From Sarcodiotheca gaudichaudii (lineage: Eukaryota; Rhodophyta; Florideophyceae; Gigartinales; Solieriaceae), in the NCBI GenBank assembly GCA_032355985.1, contig JAUKVZ010000006.1:1-64000 (forward strand): a stretch of DNA of 64,000 nt. Direction: 5' to 3'. Under the pieces are notes generated by a model. That model saw nothing but the letters and a program-made list of their open reading frames with translations. It was not told the origin of the DNA and made no database searches. Shown one piece after another: positions 49,658 through 58,584 of the stretch. Within the stretch, counting starts at the first letter, position 1; each line of letters opens with the position of its first letter. The translations under genes and the position numbers were made by a program.

Positions 49658-51259
49658 CTAATCGATATACAAATCCAGCGCATCCTCACCAACCGCTCGA
49701 TCGCGCCCCGGCTCCGAGCCGATCCCCAGGGGCGACACAGACACGCTTGGCTCGCTGTACGTCCCGCCGACGTAATACTTCATCGCGCCATCCGTCATGC
49801 CCGCAAGCACATCGCCCATGCCGCCCATCGAAGCCTGCAGCTTTTCGATCGGCCCGCCGTTGACCGCCAGATCCAGCCGCCCGTCGTAGTAGATAAACCC
49901 GCGCCCGCGCGCCACAATCCTCGGCGAGGTCACCGTGCAGCGCTCGATCTCAAACGCCTTGTTCGTAAACGAAAAGAGCGCATCGATCTGATCGCGAAGC
50001 TGCTCCCGCTCTTCCTCGCTGATCTCATACCGTTTCGCCAGCGAATCAATCAGCGGAATCTTCACCAGGTTGCCGTGATGGATGGAAGTCTCACCCTCGC
50101 CATACAGCGTCGTTCCCGGCCGCTTCAGATCCATCGAAAAGACGCCTTCGCAGTCGACGACGCCGATCAGATCGGACTCCGTCTTGCTCGCCACGGTGAT
50201 CTTCAGCAGATCCTCGAGCTGCACGTCATATCCCTTCACCTCCGCCTCGAAGGGAAGTTCATCCTCCAGCAGATCAGCCGAGGCGTCGATGCTCAGCGTG
50301 CCCTGCATCATCGCCATGTCGACCGCCGTCAGATTCATGCGCCCATTCGACGCCGTGATCCGCATCGCACCCTCATCGATCGGAAACAGCCGCCGACCGA
50401 TGCGAAAATGCACATCATCCAGATCCGCACGAATGTCAAAGGTGCTCGCCTGCCAGTTCGCAAAGGGAATCGTCCCTTCAAGCGCCAGCGAAAGCTGACC
50501 CTTCGCCTCATGCCTGCGCAAGAGCTGCTGCACGCTCGGCGGCAGCGCCTGATAGCTCTCCTCGCTCAGATCCATCTCCAGCGTCGCCATCGAGATGTCG
50601 GATGTGAACGTGTCCAGATTCATCCGACCATCAAGATCCAGCGTGAAGATCGGCGCACGATTCACCGTCGTCCGCATCGTGTACCAGCCGCGATCTTCAA
50701 TCCGTCCCGGCGGCTCGATATCAAGCGCCAGCGACAAACCATCCAGCTTCATCGCCGGACGCCCGTCATTGGGATCGAAGATCACCGTCCCGTTCTCAAT
50801 CACCAGCTCGCGAATGCGCAGCGCTTCACTCAGACGGCGCGACTCCTTCGCGCTTGATTTGACGATGGGCGACAACCCGCGCAAGCCGCGCTTGCCATCC
50901 ACCTTCTCCTCAATCAGCCGCACCTCGCCATCCTGCAGTGTGATGCTCTCGATGCGCAAAGGCCGCCCGCGCTGAGGCGGCTCGACAAACTCGATCCGCA
51001 TCGCGCTCGACGACGCCACCTCCGTGCCATCCGGCGCCGTCAGCGTCACATAATCCAGCGTGATCGATCCATCCGTGCTGATGTCAAAACTTTCAAACTC
51101 GATCGTGGGCACCAGCGTCTGGCGAGCCATCGTCATCAGCCGCCGCACGACCCAGTCATCAAGCTCGCCCGTCCCCTGAAACACAGCGACAGCGAAACCC
51201 GTCACGCACATCAGCGCGAAGGCGCACACCACGCCCGAAATCGTCATCACTCGTTTCAT
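49658..51259 (-). CDS. AsmA-like exported protein
   Basis: 533 residues. A single N-terminal membrane segment (about 8-29) anchors a long beta-rich body of the AsmA/TamB-like kind: repeated pattern of a strand ending in a turn, for example SFDISTDGSITLDYVTLTAPDGTEVASSSAM, IRELVIENGTVIFDPNDG, LDGRMNLDTFTSDISMATLEMDL, GRGFIYYDGRLDLAVNGGPIEKL. Such proteins form lipid-carrying bridges or help outer membrane assembly. The tail (SPLGIGSEPGRDRAVGEDAL) is polar. No other tam genes near. Divergent from the lipase-like gene by 143 bases. Confidence 0.75.
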   Translation of the reverse strand: MKRVMTISGVVCAFALMCVTGFAVAVFQGTGELDDWVVRRLMTMARQTLVPTIEFESFDISTDGSITLDYVTLTAPDGTEVASSSAMRIEFVEPPQRGRPLRIESITLQDGEVRLIEEKVDGKRGLRGLSPIVKSSAKESRRLSEALRIRELVIENGTVIFDPNDGRPAMKLDGLSLALDIEPPGRIEDRGWYTMRTTVNRAPIFTLDLDGRMNLDTFTSDISMATLEMDLSEESYQALPPSVQQLLRRHEAKGQLSLALEGTIPFANWQASTFDIRADLDDVHFRIGRRLFPIDEGAMRITASNGRMNLTAVDMAMMQGTLSIDASADLLEDELPFEAEVKGYDVQLEDLLKITVASKTESDLIGVVDCEGVFSMDLKRPGTTLYGEGETSIHHGNLVKIPLIDSLAKRYEISEEEREQLRDQIDALFSFTNKAFEIERCTVTSPRIVARGRGFIYYDGRLDLAVNGGPIEKLQASMGGMGDVLAGMTDGAMKYYVGGTYSEPSVSVSPLGIGSEPGRDRAVGEDALDLYID

Positions 51260-51402
51260 AAAAAACGCCCGGGGGAGCGGGCTTGGTAAGGGGCTTGTCA
51301 GCTTCTGAATGTACCGGGAGCCTGGGCGCTCCGCCGCAAAAGAGCCCGAAATCGCCCCTACGTCCCAGAATCAGGCCGCCACACCTACAGTAAAGAACCT
51401 CC

Positions 51403-52500
51403 ATGCAGCACTCCAGACGACGAAAAGCAGTCCTCTTCCTCCTCGCGCTCGTCGCCATCGTGACCGGCGCCTACCTCCTCCTCGTCCCGCCCTCACACAT
51501 CATCGAAGAGGATTCCCTTTCCTCCTCCTACGCGCCCGTCTTCGGCGTGCGCATCTACGCCGGCGCCGATGACGATGGCGCCATCCATTGGGGCGACATC
51601 GCGCCCGACGCGCAGCTGCCCGATGGCGTCGTCCTGCTCATCCACGGCCTCGACGAACCCGGCGATATCTGGGACGACCTCGCGCCCCGTCTGGCCGAGG
51701 AAGGCTTCACCGTCGCCCGCTTCGACTACCCCAACGATCAGCCGATCGCCCGTTCAACGGACGAGCTGGCCGACGCGCTGCGCATGCTCAAAAGCAGGGG
51801 AGCCGACGACATCGCCATCGTCGCCCACTCCATGGGCGGCCTTGTCTCGCGCGATGCGCTCTCGCGCGACACCATCTACGCCGGCGACGCACGCGGCGGC
51901 GATCATCTTCCCCACATCACAAAGCTCATCACCATCGGCACACCCAATCGAGGCTCGCCCTTCGCGCCGCTGCGCACCGTCGCCGAGATCCGTGAACGCG
52001 CCATGCGCTGGATGAAGAACGAAATCTCCGATGAAGAAGCGCTCTTCGGCTCTGATGCCGAAGATGCCGGCGTCGCCGGTGTCGATCTCGAGCCCGGCTC
52101 GGAGTTCCTGACGGATCTCAACACGCGGCCGCTGCCCGAACACGTCGACATCACCATCATCGCCGGGCGACTCGGCCCCGTGAACGAAGAGGAAGTCGAT
52201 GCCGACGCCGAAGCAGATCTCGATGAACGCATCGACGAACTCGCAGAAGCCGCAGAGAACAAAGGCGTCTCCATCACCGATCTCTCCGAGCAGCTCGGCG
52301 ACGGCGTCGTGCCCATCGATTCCACACGCCTCGAAGGCGTCGATGATTACACCATCGTCAAGGCCAACCATCGCGCCATGCTCTACACCTTCGGCATCGA
52401 GGATCGCGTCCGCGGCATCTTCGGCCTCGATCCGGCGACGCCGCCCGCCATCCCCATCATTCTCGATCGTCTCGGCGTGCGCCAGCCGCAGGACTTCTAG
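51403..52500 (+). CDS. Membrane-anchored alpha/beta hydrolase (lipase-like)
   Basis: 365 residues. N-terminal membrane segment (about 9-27). Alpha/beta hydrolase fold: VVLLIHGLDEPGDIWDDLAPRLAEEGFTVARFDYPND, with oxyanion HG, then IAIVAHSMGGLVSRDAL with nucleophile Ser143 in HSMGG, LITIGTPNRGSPFAPL of the PGAP1/lipase group, and catalytic His in IVKANHRAML. An acidic Ala/Glu insertion (about 260-300) is unusual. Substrate is an ester, perhaps a lipid. Exposed to the outside of the inner membrane. The stop overlaps the end of the convergent gene by 4 bases. Confidence 0.85.
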   Translation: MQHSRRRKAVLFLLALVAIVTGAYLLLVPPSHIIEEDSLSSSYAPVFGVRIYAGADDDGAIHWGDIAPDAQLPDGVVLLIHGLDEPGDIWDDLAPRLAEEGFTVARFDYPNDQPIARSTDELADALRMLKSRGADDIAIVAHSMGGLVSRDALSRDTIYAGDARGGDHLPHITKLITIGTPNRGSPFAPLRTVAEIRERAMRWMKNEISDEEALFGSDAEDAGVAGVDLEPGSEFLTDLNTRPLPEHVDITIIAGRLGPVNEEEVDADAEADLDERIDELAEAAENKGVSITDLSEQLGDGVVPIDSTRLEGVDDYTIVKANHRAMLYTFGIEDRVRGIFGLDPATPPAIPIILDRLGVRQPQDF

Positions 52501-53543
52501 CGCCCGCGCTCACGCGCCAGCTCCCGCTGCGTCTCGCGCCACAGCGGCATCACGCGATCATCCTTCAGCCGCCCGTGCAACCACGGGATGAACCCGCGCC
52601 GGAAGTAGCTCTTGAGCTGCTCATCCGTGCCCGGATCGCCCGGCCGAATCGCGATGAAGAGCTCCGTCGTCTCAGGATCCACTGTCCACGTCCAGTCAGG
52701 ATCCCAGCGATCGTAATAGATCACCAGCGCAACCCACGGCATCGCCTCGATGTCTTCCTGCACAAGCTCATACTCGCGCGACTTGCCGAAATGCCTGGGC
52801 ATCGCTTCTCCGCCCACGCGAATCCCGCGCTCCATCATCATCTTCGCATAGTGTTTCGCGGCAGGCCGACGCGCAGATCCGCTCGTCGCATCCCACCACA
52901 CCTCATAGAAACCGCACTGATCAACCCACGGCATCGTGCGATCAATCATCTGCTGACGATCCTTCGCGCTATTGATCTTCGGCGGCCGATGTCCGCCAAA
53001 CTCAATCGTCTCCGGCGTCGGATCAATATCAAAACCGCTGTACAGACCCAGCGTTGTATGAGGATGCTCGCGCAGCCACTGGCGGCAGAATCGCGCAAGC
53101 GCCCGCTGACGCGACTTCGAAAGCCCCACCCACTGAGAAGAAGCGAAGAGCCGCGCATCGGGATCGCGCCCGCCCGGCAATGTCAGACTGAATCGTGTGT
53201 ACCCCTCCGAAAGCCCGCGCTCCAGCTCGCCTCGCAGCCATGCGATCGCCTGCTCGTCATCCTCAACGCCCCAGCTATCGTGCAGTCTCCACGGGTGACG
53301 CGGATTGCCGTTAAAGCAGGTGATCGCGCGCACCGGACGTCGATCCGGAATCAAACGCCCCTGCGCATCCAGCGGCCGCGCCGGCGCGCGTTCGACTCGC
53401 TCCTGCGTGACGCCCCGATCATCACTCCCCCGCGCTTCCGATCCGAAGATCGAAAGACATCCCGTCGCGCTCATCAGGCCGCAGAGGCCGATAGACAGCG
53501 CCAGAATGCGGATGCGCGACCGTCCCGGGAGACTCTCAATCAT
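52497..53543 (-). CDS. Exported protein of unknown family with barrel-like motifs, copy 1
   Basis: 348 residues. A signal segment with lipobox-like SATGCLS (about residue 29) suggests a lipoprotein. The body has PDRRPVRAITCFNGNP, YTRFSLTLPGG, TTLGLYSGFDIDPTPETIEFGGH, CGFYEVWWDATSG, GIRVGGEAMPRHF and WVALVIYYDRWDPDW. Strands ending in Asp or Glu near the C-terminal edge (VWWDATS, GGEAMP) look like a (beta/alpha)8 glycosidase, but no known family is matched. Paralogue of the next gene, only 3 bases after its stop. Converges with the lipase-like gene. Confidence 0.7.
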   Translation of the reverse strand: MIESLPGRSRIRILALSIGLCGLMSATGCLSIFGSEARGSDDRGVTQERVERAPARPLDAQGRLIPDRRPVRAITCFNGNPRHPWRLHDSWGVEDDEQAIAWLRGELERGLSEGYTRFSLTLPGGRDPDARLFASSQWVGLSKSRQRALARFCRQWLREHPHTTLGLYSGFDIDPTPETIEFGGHRPPKINSAKDRQQMIDRTMPWVDQCGFYEVWWDATSGSARRPAAKHYAKMMMERGIRVGGEAMPRHFGKSREYELVQEDIEAMPWVALVIYYDRWDPDWTWTVDPETTELFIAIRPGDPGTDEQLKSYFRRGFIPWLHGRLKDDRVMPLWRETQRELARERGR

Positions 53544-53546
53544 GCG

Positions 53547-54539
53547 CTACTCTCCGATATCAATCTGATCCGGGCGAAACGTCACCCAAAGATCCAGCGC
53601 CCGGCCGCCCATGTCGTTCGAGTTCCCGATCACCCACGGAATGAACCCGCGCGAAATGATGTCCTGAACCAGCGCCGCGTCTTCAATAGTCACCGGCGTC
53701 ACCGCCACGAAAAGCTCGTGCCGCAACGGATCCGCCTGCCACTGACCATCAGGATCCCACTGCTCGAAATAAGGCACAAGCGCAACCCATGACATCGCGC
53801 TGATGTCCGTTTCGCTCAGTCGATTCGGCCAGTACGAAAGCCGCGGCATCGCCTCGCCGCCCACACGCACACCAAGCGCATGAAACTCCGAAAGCAGCGG
53901 AACCACTTCGTTTCGCCGGATGAACCGACTCGTCGCATCGAAGAAGATCTCCGTGAATCCGCACTCCGTAAACCAGGGCCGATGCATATCAAGCAGCGCC
54001 GCCACATCCGCCGGATCATCCGCCGATGGCACACGATGCCCGCTGAAATCAACATCCTCAGGCGTCGGATCAAGATCAAAACCCGTGTACAAACCCACGG
54101 TCACTTCCGGATGCAGATCCAGCCACTGACGAAAGAATCTGCCCAGCGCAGCGCGCCGCGCCGGCGCCAGCGGCCACCACTGCGACGATCCGAAATACTC
54201 CTCATCCGAATCGACACCCGCAGGAAGCGTCAACACGAATCGCGTGTATCCCTCGTCAATGCCCGATTCCAGACGCTCCTCCAGCCACGCAATCGCAAGA
54301 TCGACATCCGGCTGCGCCCAGTCTGGATGCAGACCATAAGGTTGCGAGGTGTCTCCATTGAAACAGGGGATCGCGCGCACCGGCCGCCGATCAGGAACAA
54401 ATGTGATCGTCCCGCGATCCTGCGCCGAAGCGCCCGGAGCCGATGACTCACCCCCGGCGCCGATGCTCAGCAGTGCGCAACTAACAACGCCAAGCGCGCA
54501 CATCCACCTCCGTCGTACATGATCCGCCTTCGTCCGCAT
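53547..54539 (-). CDS. Exported protein of unknown family with barrel-like motifs, copy 2
   Basis: 330 residues. A signal peptide (MCALGVVSCALLSIGAGG region) is present; no clear lipobox. The body matches copy 1 throughout: PDRRPVRAIPCFNGDT, YTRFVLTLPAG, VTVGLYTGFDLDPTPEDVDFSGH, CGFTEIFFDATSR, GVRVGGEAMPRLS, WVALVPYFEQWDPDGQW, SRGFIPWVIGN. The Asp in FDATS and the Glu in GGEAMP are kept in both copies and could be catalytic (inference). ATG at 54539; the longer upstream frame lies in Arg/Ala-rich sequence. The start of copy 1 is 3 bases after its stop, so the two form an operon. Confidence 0.7.
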   Translation of the reverse strand: MRTKADHVRRRWMCALGVVSCALLSIGAGGESSAPGASAQDRGTITFVPDRRPVRAIPCFNGDTSQPYGLHPDWAQPDVDLAIAWLEERLESGIDEGYTRFVLTLPAGVDSDEEYFGSSQWWPLAPARRAALGRFFRQWLDLHPEVTVGLYTGFDLDPTPEDVDFSGHRVPSADDPADVAALLDMHRPWFTECGFTEIFFDATSRFIRRNEVVPLLSEFHALGVRVGGEAMPRLSYWPNRLSETDISAMSWVALVPYFEQWDPDGQWQADPLRHELFVAVTPVTIEDAALVQDIISRGFIPWVIGNSNDMGGRALDLWVTFRPDQIDIGE

Positions 54540-54825
54540 CAATGCTCCTCGTGCTCCGCCCCCCGGCGCAAGGGGGCGCCGCGCCATTCGGCGAAGCGCA
54601 AGTCTACACGCCGCAACGTGAGCCATCTTCGCGCCCAACGACGCCCGCGCGTACGCAAACACCCCCCGTCAACGCCCGAGAATCCCCGTTTCTCCGCTTT
54701 AACGTGGACTGGCCTGCCCGCCGCGTCTACCCTGCGGCGAACAGACGCCGCATGTCTGGCGACGCGGCGTCAAGGAACTGTGTGGATCAAGGCGCCGAGC
54801 CACACCTGACAAGGAGCCCCCGAAG

Positions 54826-56271
54826 ATGCGTCGAGCCGCTCTCGTCGTTGTCGCTGCCATTCTTGCTGCCCCCGCCGGGGCCCGGGATATCGATCGCACC
54901 AATGACACCGCCGCCGCATTGCCGGCCGCAGCTTCGCTCTTTGAAGCGACCAGTGTCATCGACGCCGATCGCAGCGCATACCTGCACGCAACAGATCGCC
55001 GCGCTCGATTCGTGCGGCCAAACGTCGAGACGCTTCGCAACGCGATGCGCCAGGACGCCGAAGAAGCGCGCCTCCACTTCAACCTCTTCCAGGACGCGAC
55101 ATTCACCGCGCAGCGCGCCGAACTCAAAACCCTCGGCCCCGATCGCCACATCTGGAAGGGCGACATCCAGGGCTTTGAAGATGGACACGCCGTCGTCGCT
55201 ATGAATGGCGACGCATTCGCCGCCGAAGTGCGCATTCCTGAAGTCGGCACGTTCGAAATGCACTCGACGCGCGATGGCGACTACGTCATCCGACATCTCG
55301 ACTTCCTTGCATTCGAGCCCTGCGCAACCGGCCCGGCTCAGGAGTGGATCGACGAAGTCGAAGAAGCGCCGCAGCAGCCCGGTGCGACGGCTCGTGGCTC
55401 ACAACCCACCACCGTCGACATTCTCGTTGGATACACCGATGACCTGCGCGTCGCCCTCGGATCACAATCCTCCGTCGAATCAAATATCGATCTCATGATG
55501 GAAGTCACCAACGATGCGCTCGTCGATAGCGATGTGCCCTTCGTGTTCCGACTCGTGCTCGCCAAGGAGTATGACTTCGTCGAAGAAAACAGCGCAGGCG
55601 CCGTGCTCGGCTCATGGCGCACCAATGATGGTCAGGCCGACGAAGTCTTCACCGATCGAAACGATGTCGGCGCCGATCTGTGCGCCCTCCTCGTCACCAA
55701 CTTCAACGCCTGCGGCATCGCCCGACTCATGGTCACACCCTCCGTCGGATTCGCCTCCCAGGCATTCAACGTCACGCAGTTCAGCTGCGCTATCGGCAAC
55801 AGAACATTCGCACACGAGTGCGGCCACAACTGCGGCCTCAGCCACGATCGCGATAACGCCGGCTCCTCGTCCCGCCCCTACGCCTACGGCTACCGCACGA
55901 CGAACAACGCCTTCCGATCCATCATGGCCTACGCGCCAGGCACGCGCGTGCCCTACTTCTCAAACCCGGACATCATCGTCGGCGGCACGTTGCCCCTCGG
56001 CATCGCGCCCGGCAATCCCGGCGAAGCGGACAACTCGCAGGCCCTGGATGACAACAAACTCATCCTCGCCGCATTCCGCGACACCGTCATTCTCGATTGC
56101 ATCGGCGATGTCAATGGCGATGGAACCGTCGGCTCCGGCGATCTCTCCGTGCTCATCGGATCATGGGGCAGCTCCGCGTCTTCGCTCGATCTTGATGGCG
56201 CCGGCCCCGTCGGCTCCGGTGATCTCGCGCTGCTCATCGGCAACTGGGGACCATGCCCCACCGTGGAATAA
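54826..56271 (+). CDS. Secreted reprolysin-like metalloprotease with dockerin-like module
   Basis: 481 residues. Signal peptide (RRAALVVVAAILAAPAGA). A pro-region with FRPNVETLRNAM-like stretch precedes a metzincin catalytic domain (about 190-430): VDILVGYTDDLRVAL at the start, the zinc motif FAHECGHNCGLSHD with the catalytic Glu and three zinc ligands, and the Met-turn SIMAYAP. Family M12B-like without disintegrin parts. It ends in two EF-hand-like repeats (VNGDGTVGSGDLSVLIGSWG; LDGAGPVGSGDLALLIGNWG) framed by DCIGD and GPCP. AGGAG lies before the ATG. Probably secreted or cell-surface; terminator follows at 56302. Confidence 0.9.
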   Translation: MRRAALVVVAAILAAPAGARDIDRTNDTAAALPAAASLFEATSVIDADRSAYLHATDRRARFVRPNVETLRNAMRQDAEEARLHFNLFQDATFTAQRAELKTLGPDRHIWKGDIQGFEDGHAVVAMNGDAFAAEVRIPEVGTFEMHSTRDGDYVIRHLDFLAFEPCATGPAQEWIDEVEEAPQQPGATARGSQPTTVDILVGYTDDLRVALGSQSSVESNIDLMMEVTNDALVDSDVPFVFRLVLAKEYDFVEENSAGAVLGSWRTNDGQADEVFTDRNDVGADLCALLVTNFNACGIARLMVTPSVGFASQAFNVTQFSCAIGNRTFAHECGHNCGLSHDRDNAGSSSRPYAYGYRTTNNAFRSIMAYAPGTRVPYFSNPDIIVGGTLPLGIAPGNPGEADNSQALDDNKLILAAFRDTVILDCIGDVNGDGTVGSGDLSVLIGSWGSSASSLDLDGAGPVGSGDLALLIGNWGPCPTVE

Positions 56272-56301
56272 GCGTGAAAACGCCAAAGTGAACGACCACA
56301 C

Positions 56302-56325
56302 AGGCGCCCAATCGGGCGCCTTTTT
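56302..56325 (+). terminator. Rho-independent terminator of the metalloprotease gene
   Basis: GGCGCCC, loop AATC, GGGCGCC, then five T and CATGCGC. It lies 31 bases after the stop. Confidence 0.93.
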
Positions 56326-56430
56326 CATGCGCTGGCGCAACCCGGCCCGCGATCCCGGAAACAACAGGCCCGCCTGATGCGTTTAATCTATTGCAAGAGC
56401 CGCACGCGGCCGCACACGAAAGGAACATCG

Positions 56431-56796
56431 ATGAAGCCAAAAACAAACCCGCGCCCGTTCACGCACATCGCGCTCGGCGCAGCCATCGCAACCGGCGCCG
56501 TCGCGATCTTTCACACCACAAGGCCCGCCGAAGCGCAGCACGGACCGCACATCCAAAGCTGGGCGTACGGCCAGCTCGAAGTCGGCGCCGTCAACTCCGT
56601 CTTCATCACCGATGGACGCGTCTTCAAGATCGAAGGGCCCGACCCGCGCAATCCAGTCAAAGCCGTCAACGACTCCAGCATCGAAGTCGTCCCGCCGCCG
56701 GAGATCTATCCCCTCAACGTCCTCGGCGCCGACGGCTGGGAAATCGTCCCCAGCGGCCCCGTCATCGGACGCTTCATGCTGCGCCGCCCCATCTGA
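56431..56796 (+). CDS. Small exported hypothetical protein
   Basis: 121 residues. An N-terminal signal or anchor segment (THIALGAAIATGAVAIF, about 11-27) followed by HTTRPAEAQ, a likely cleavage area. The mature part is short and beta-rich: WAYGQLEVGAVNSVFITDGRVFKIEGP, SIEVVPPPEIYPLNVLGADGWEIVPSGPVIGRFMLRRP, which resembles small planctomycete proteins that carry a DGWE core as in DUF4177-like folds. AAAGGAAC lies before the ATG at 56431. It converges with crcB by 4 bases. Confidence 0.65.
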   Translation: MKPKTNPRPFTHIALGAAIATGAVAIFHTTRPAEAQHGPHIQSWAYGQLEVGAVNSVFITDGRVFKIEGPDPRNPVKAVNDSSIEVVPPPEIYPLNVLGADGWEIVPSGPVIGRFMLRRPI

Positions 56797-56800
56797 TCAT

Positions 56801-57193
56801 TCACCCCGTCCCCACCAGCTTCAGCATGATGCGATACCCGATGATCGCCGCCGCAATGCCAAGCGCATTGCTCAGAAGCAGATTCAACGCCGCGCGCCCG
56901 ATCTCGCCCTCAGCCGCAAGATCAACAGTCTCCATCGCAAACGTCGAAAACGTCGTGAACCCGCCCAGCACACCAACCATCAGCATCAGGCGAACCGGTT
57001 CACTCAATCTCTCCGTCTGATCAAAGAGCGCCGCAAGCAGCCCGATCGCCAGACAGCCGAGCACATTCACCACCATCGTCCCCGCCGGAAACACATCCGT
57101 CGAGCCGACGATCCGCGACACACCCATGCTCACCAGATAACGCGCGCCGCTGCCCAGCGCCCCGCCAAGCAGCACCATCAGAAACTTGTCCAT
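56801..57193 (-). CDS. crcB: Fluoride channel CrcB/Fluc
   Basis: 130 residues with four membrane segments. Fluc channels work as dual-topology dimers that let fluoride leave the cell. Seen: GGALGSGARYLVS with the conserved Arg, PAGTMVVNVLGCLAIG with the conserved Asn, and GGFTTFSTFAMET, the signature TTFSTF with the Phe box. A short gap of 15 bases follows the rpsG terminator, so no fluoride riboswitch fits here. ATG at 57193. Expression may come from read-through or a promoter inside rpsG. Confidence 0.93.
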   Translation of the reverse strand: MDKFLMVLLGGALGSGARYLVSMGVSRIVGSTDVFPAGTMVVNVLGCLAIGLLAALFDQTERLSEPVRLMLMVGVLGGFTTFSTFAMETVDLAAEGEIGRAALNLLLSNALGIAAAIIGYRIMLKLVGTG

Positions 57194-57208
57194 GTCGCAC
57201 CGCCCATG

Positions 57209-57240
57209 AAAAAGGCTCCGGGCCGAAGCACGGAGCCTTG
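57209..57240 (-). terminator. Rho-independent terminator after rpsG
   Basis: On the minus strand GGCTCCG, a TTCG loop closed by GC pairs, CGGAGCC, then five T and CATGGGC. It starts 31 bases after the stop of rpsG and ends just before crcB. Confidence 0.92.
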
Positions 57241-57270
57241 TATGCAATCCTGCAAATCGAACGCTCGCGA

Positions 57271-57777
57271 TTATCCGCGGCGAGGACCGGCAAAGTGCGC
57301 AAACGCCTTGTTCGCCTCAGCCATGCGAAGCGTCTGCTCACGCGTCTGCATCGCCTTGCCCTCCTTGCGGGCCGCGGCATACAACTCGTTCGCCAGGCAC
57401 ATCGCCATCGGCTTGCCCTTCTCACTGCGAGCCGCCGTGATGATCCACCGGAACGCCAGACTCTGCTGACGACGCTTCGGCACCTGCATCGGCACCTGAT
57501 AGTTGGCGCCGCCGATGCGCTTCGAGCGAACCTCGATGTAAGGCTTGACGTTCTCGATCGCCATGTTGAAGACCTCAATGGCCTCCTTCGGCGCCTCGGG
57601 ACTCGTCTCCTTATCAAGACGCTTCTGGATGATGTCCATCGCGTCATACATCACGCGAATCGCGCGCGACTTCTTCCCGTCCTGCATGACGCAGTTCGTG
57701 AACTTCGCAAGAACCATGTCCTTGAAACGAGGATCAGGACGCAGCTGCGATTCCGAATTTGTAATACGACCGGCCAT
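57271..57777 (-). CDS. rpsG: 30S ribosomal protein S7
   Basis: 168 residues, slightly longer than usual (about 156). S7 binds the 3' domain of 16S rRNA and starts assembly of the head of the 30S subunit. Seen: FTNCVMQDGKKSRAIRVMYDAM, NVKPYIEVRSKRIGGANYQVPMQV, and SLAFRWIITAARSEKGKPMAMCLANELYAAAR. AGGAGA lies 8 bases before the ATG. The insertion around KRLDKETSPEAPKEA (about 52-66) explains part of the extra length. rpsL precedes it with a terminator in between; fusA and tuf are not downstream. Confidence 0.97.
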   Translation of the reverse strand: MAGRITNSESQLRPDPRFKDMVLAKFTNCVMQDGKKSRAIRVMYDAMDIIQKRLDKETSPEAPKEAIEVFNMAIENVKPYIEVRSKRIGGANYQVPMQVPKRRQQSLAFRWIITAARSEKGKPMAMCLANELYAAARKEGKAMQTREQTLRMAEANKAFAHFAGPRRG

Positions 57778-57892
57778 GTGGGTCTCCTTGGCTCTTCTAC
57801 CCGACTTCCCGCATGGCGAAACGCCGGATTCACGTTCACCCCAATCAGCCTGGCCAGGCGATCGGGATTACTTGCCATCCATTCGAGATATG

Positions 57893-57923
57893 AAAAAGCC
57901 GCGTCCGCCGAAGCGCCGCGGCC
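57893..57923 (-). terminator. Terminator-like hairpin between rpsL and rpsG
   Basis: On the minus strand, GCCGCG and CGCGGC arms enclosing a CGCTTCGGCG TTCG-type loop, then five T and CATATC. It starts about 10 bases after the rpsL stop. It should stop part or all of the transcription into rpsG, unless rpsG has its own promoter in the 115 bases left. Confidence 0.85.
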
Positions 57924-57932
57924 TGAAAATGC

Positions 57933-58038
57933 TTACTTGCCGCGCTTGGCGCCGTACTTCGAACGACCCTGCTTGCGACCATCAACGCCCAGCGTGTCAT
58001 GAGAACCGCGAACGATGTGGTAACGCACACCCGGAAGA

Positions 58039-58091
<53 letters not shown>

Positions 58092-58304
58092 ACCCTCGCC
58101 GCCGATGTACGCAGACACTTCCTTGCCGTTGGAAAGGCGAACACGAGCAATCTTGCGAAGAGCCGAGTTCGGCTTCTTCGGAGTCACCGTGCGAACCTGC
58201 AGACACACGCCGCGCTTCTGCGGACACGCATCAAGATCGCGAACCTTCGACTTCGCGATGTTCGGCTTGCGGGGCTTGCGGACGAGCTGATTGATCGTGG
58301 GCAT
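57933..58304 (-). CDS. rpsL: 30S ribosomal protein S12
   Basis: 123 residues. S12 lies at the decoding centre of the 30S subunit. Seen: [48 protein letters not shown] with the Lys of TPKKPNSA that governs streptomycin response, and [24 protein letters not shown]. The Lys is kept, so the protein looks streptomycin sensitive. ATG at 58304 without a strong ribosome site. It is first in its transcript, from a promoter at 58442-58415. Confidence 0.98.
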
Positions 58305-58414
58305 GTGACAACGATTCCAAAACGGATCGGACAGTCAGACCGATCTCGCGACTTCCAAAAAACAAGCACGGACGCTCCGGAGAACCCCCCGGTCCAGCCA
58401 GAGCAGGACTGCGA

Positions 58415-58442
58415 AGTGTAGCGAGGACCCCTCAGGATGCAA
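58415..58442 (-). promoter_or_regulatory. Probable promoter of rpsL
   Basis: On the minus strand TTGCAT (58442-58437), a 16-base spacer and TACACT (58420-58415). The transcript would start near 58408, giving a leader of about 100 bases before rpsL. Confidence 0.6.
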
Positions 58443-58584
58443 CAACACCCCGCCTTCGACCCCATTCCACACCCCCCGCATTCAGACCCGAACCCGCTTC
58501 GCCGATCCTCAGATAGGGGGGCGCCGGGGGATCGGGGACGGCGCCTCCATCACGCCCAGTCCCCCTTGATCAGGGTGTCCCTAC

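Noticed and set aside
57194-57208. Fluoride riboswitch before crcB
   Set aside because: Only 15 bases separate the rpsG terminator from the crcB start; there is no room for the aptamer.
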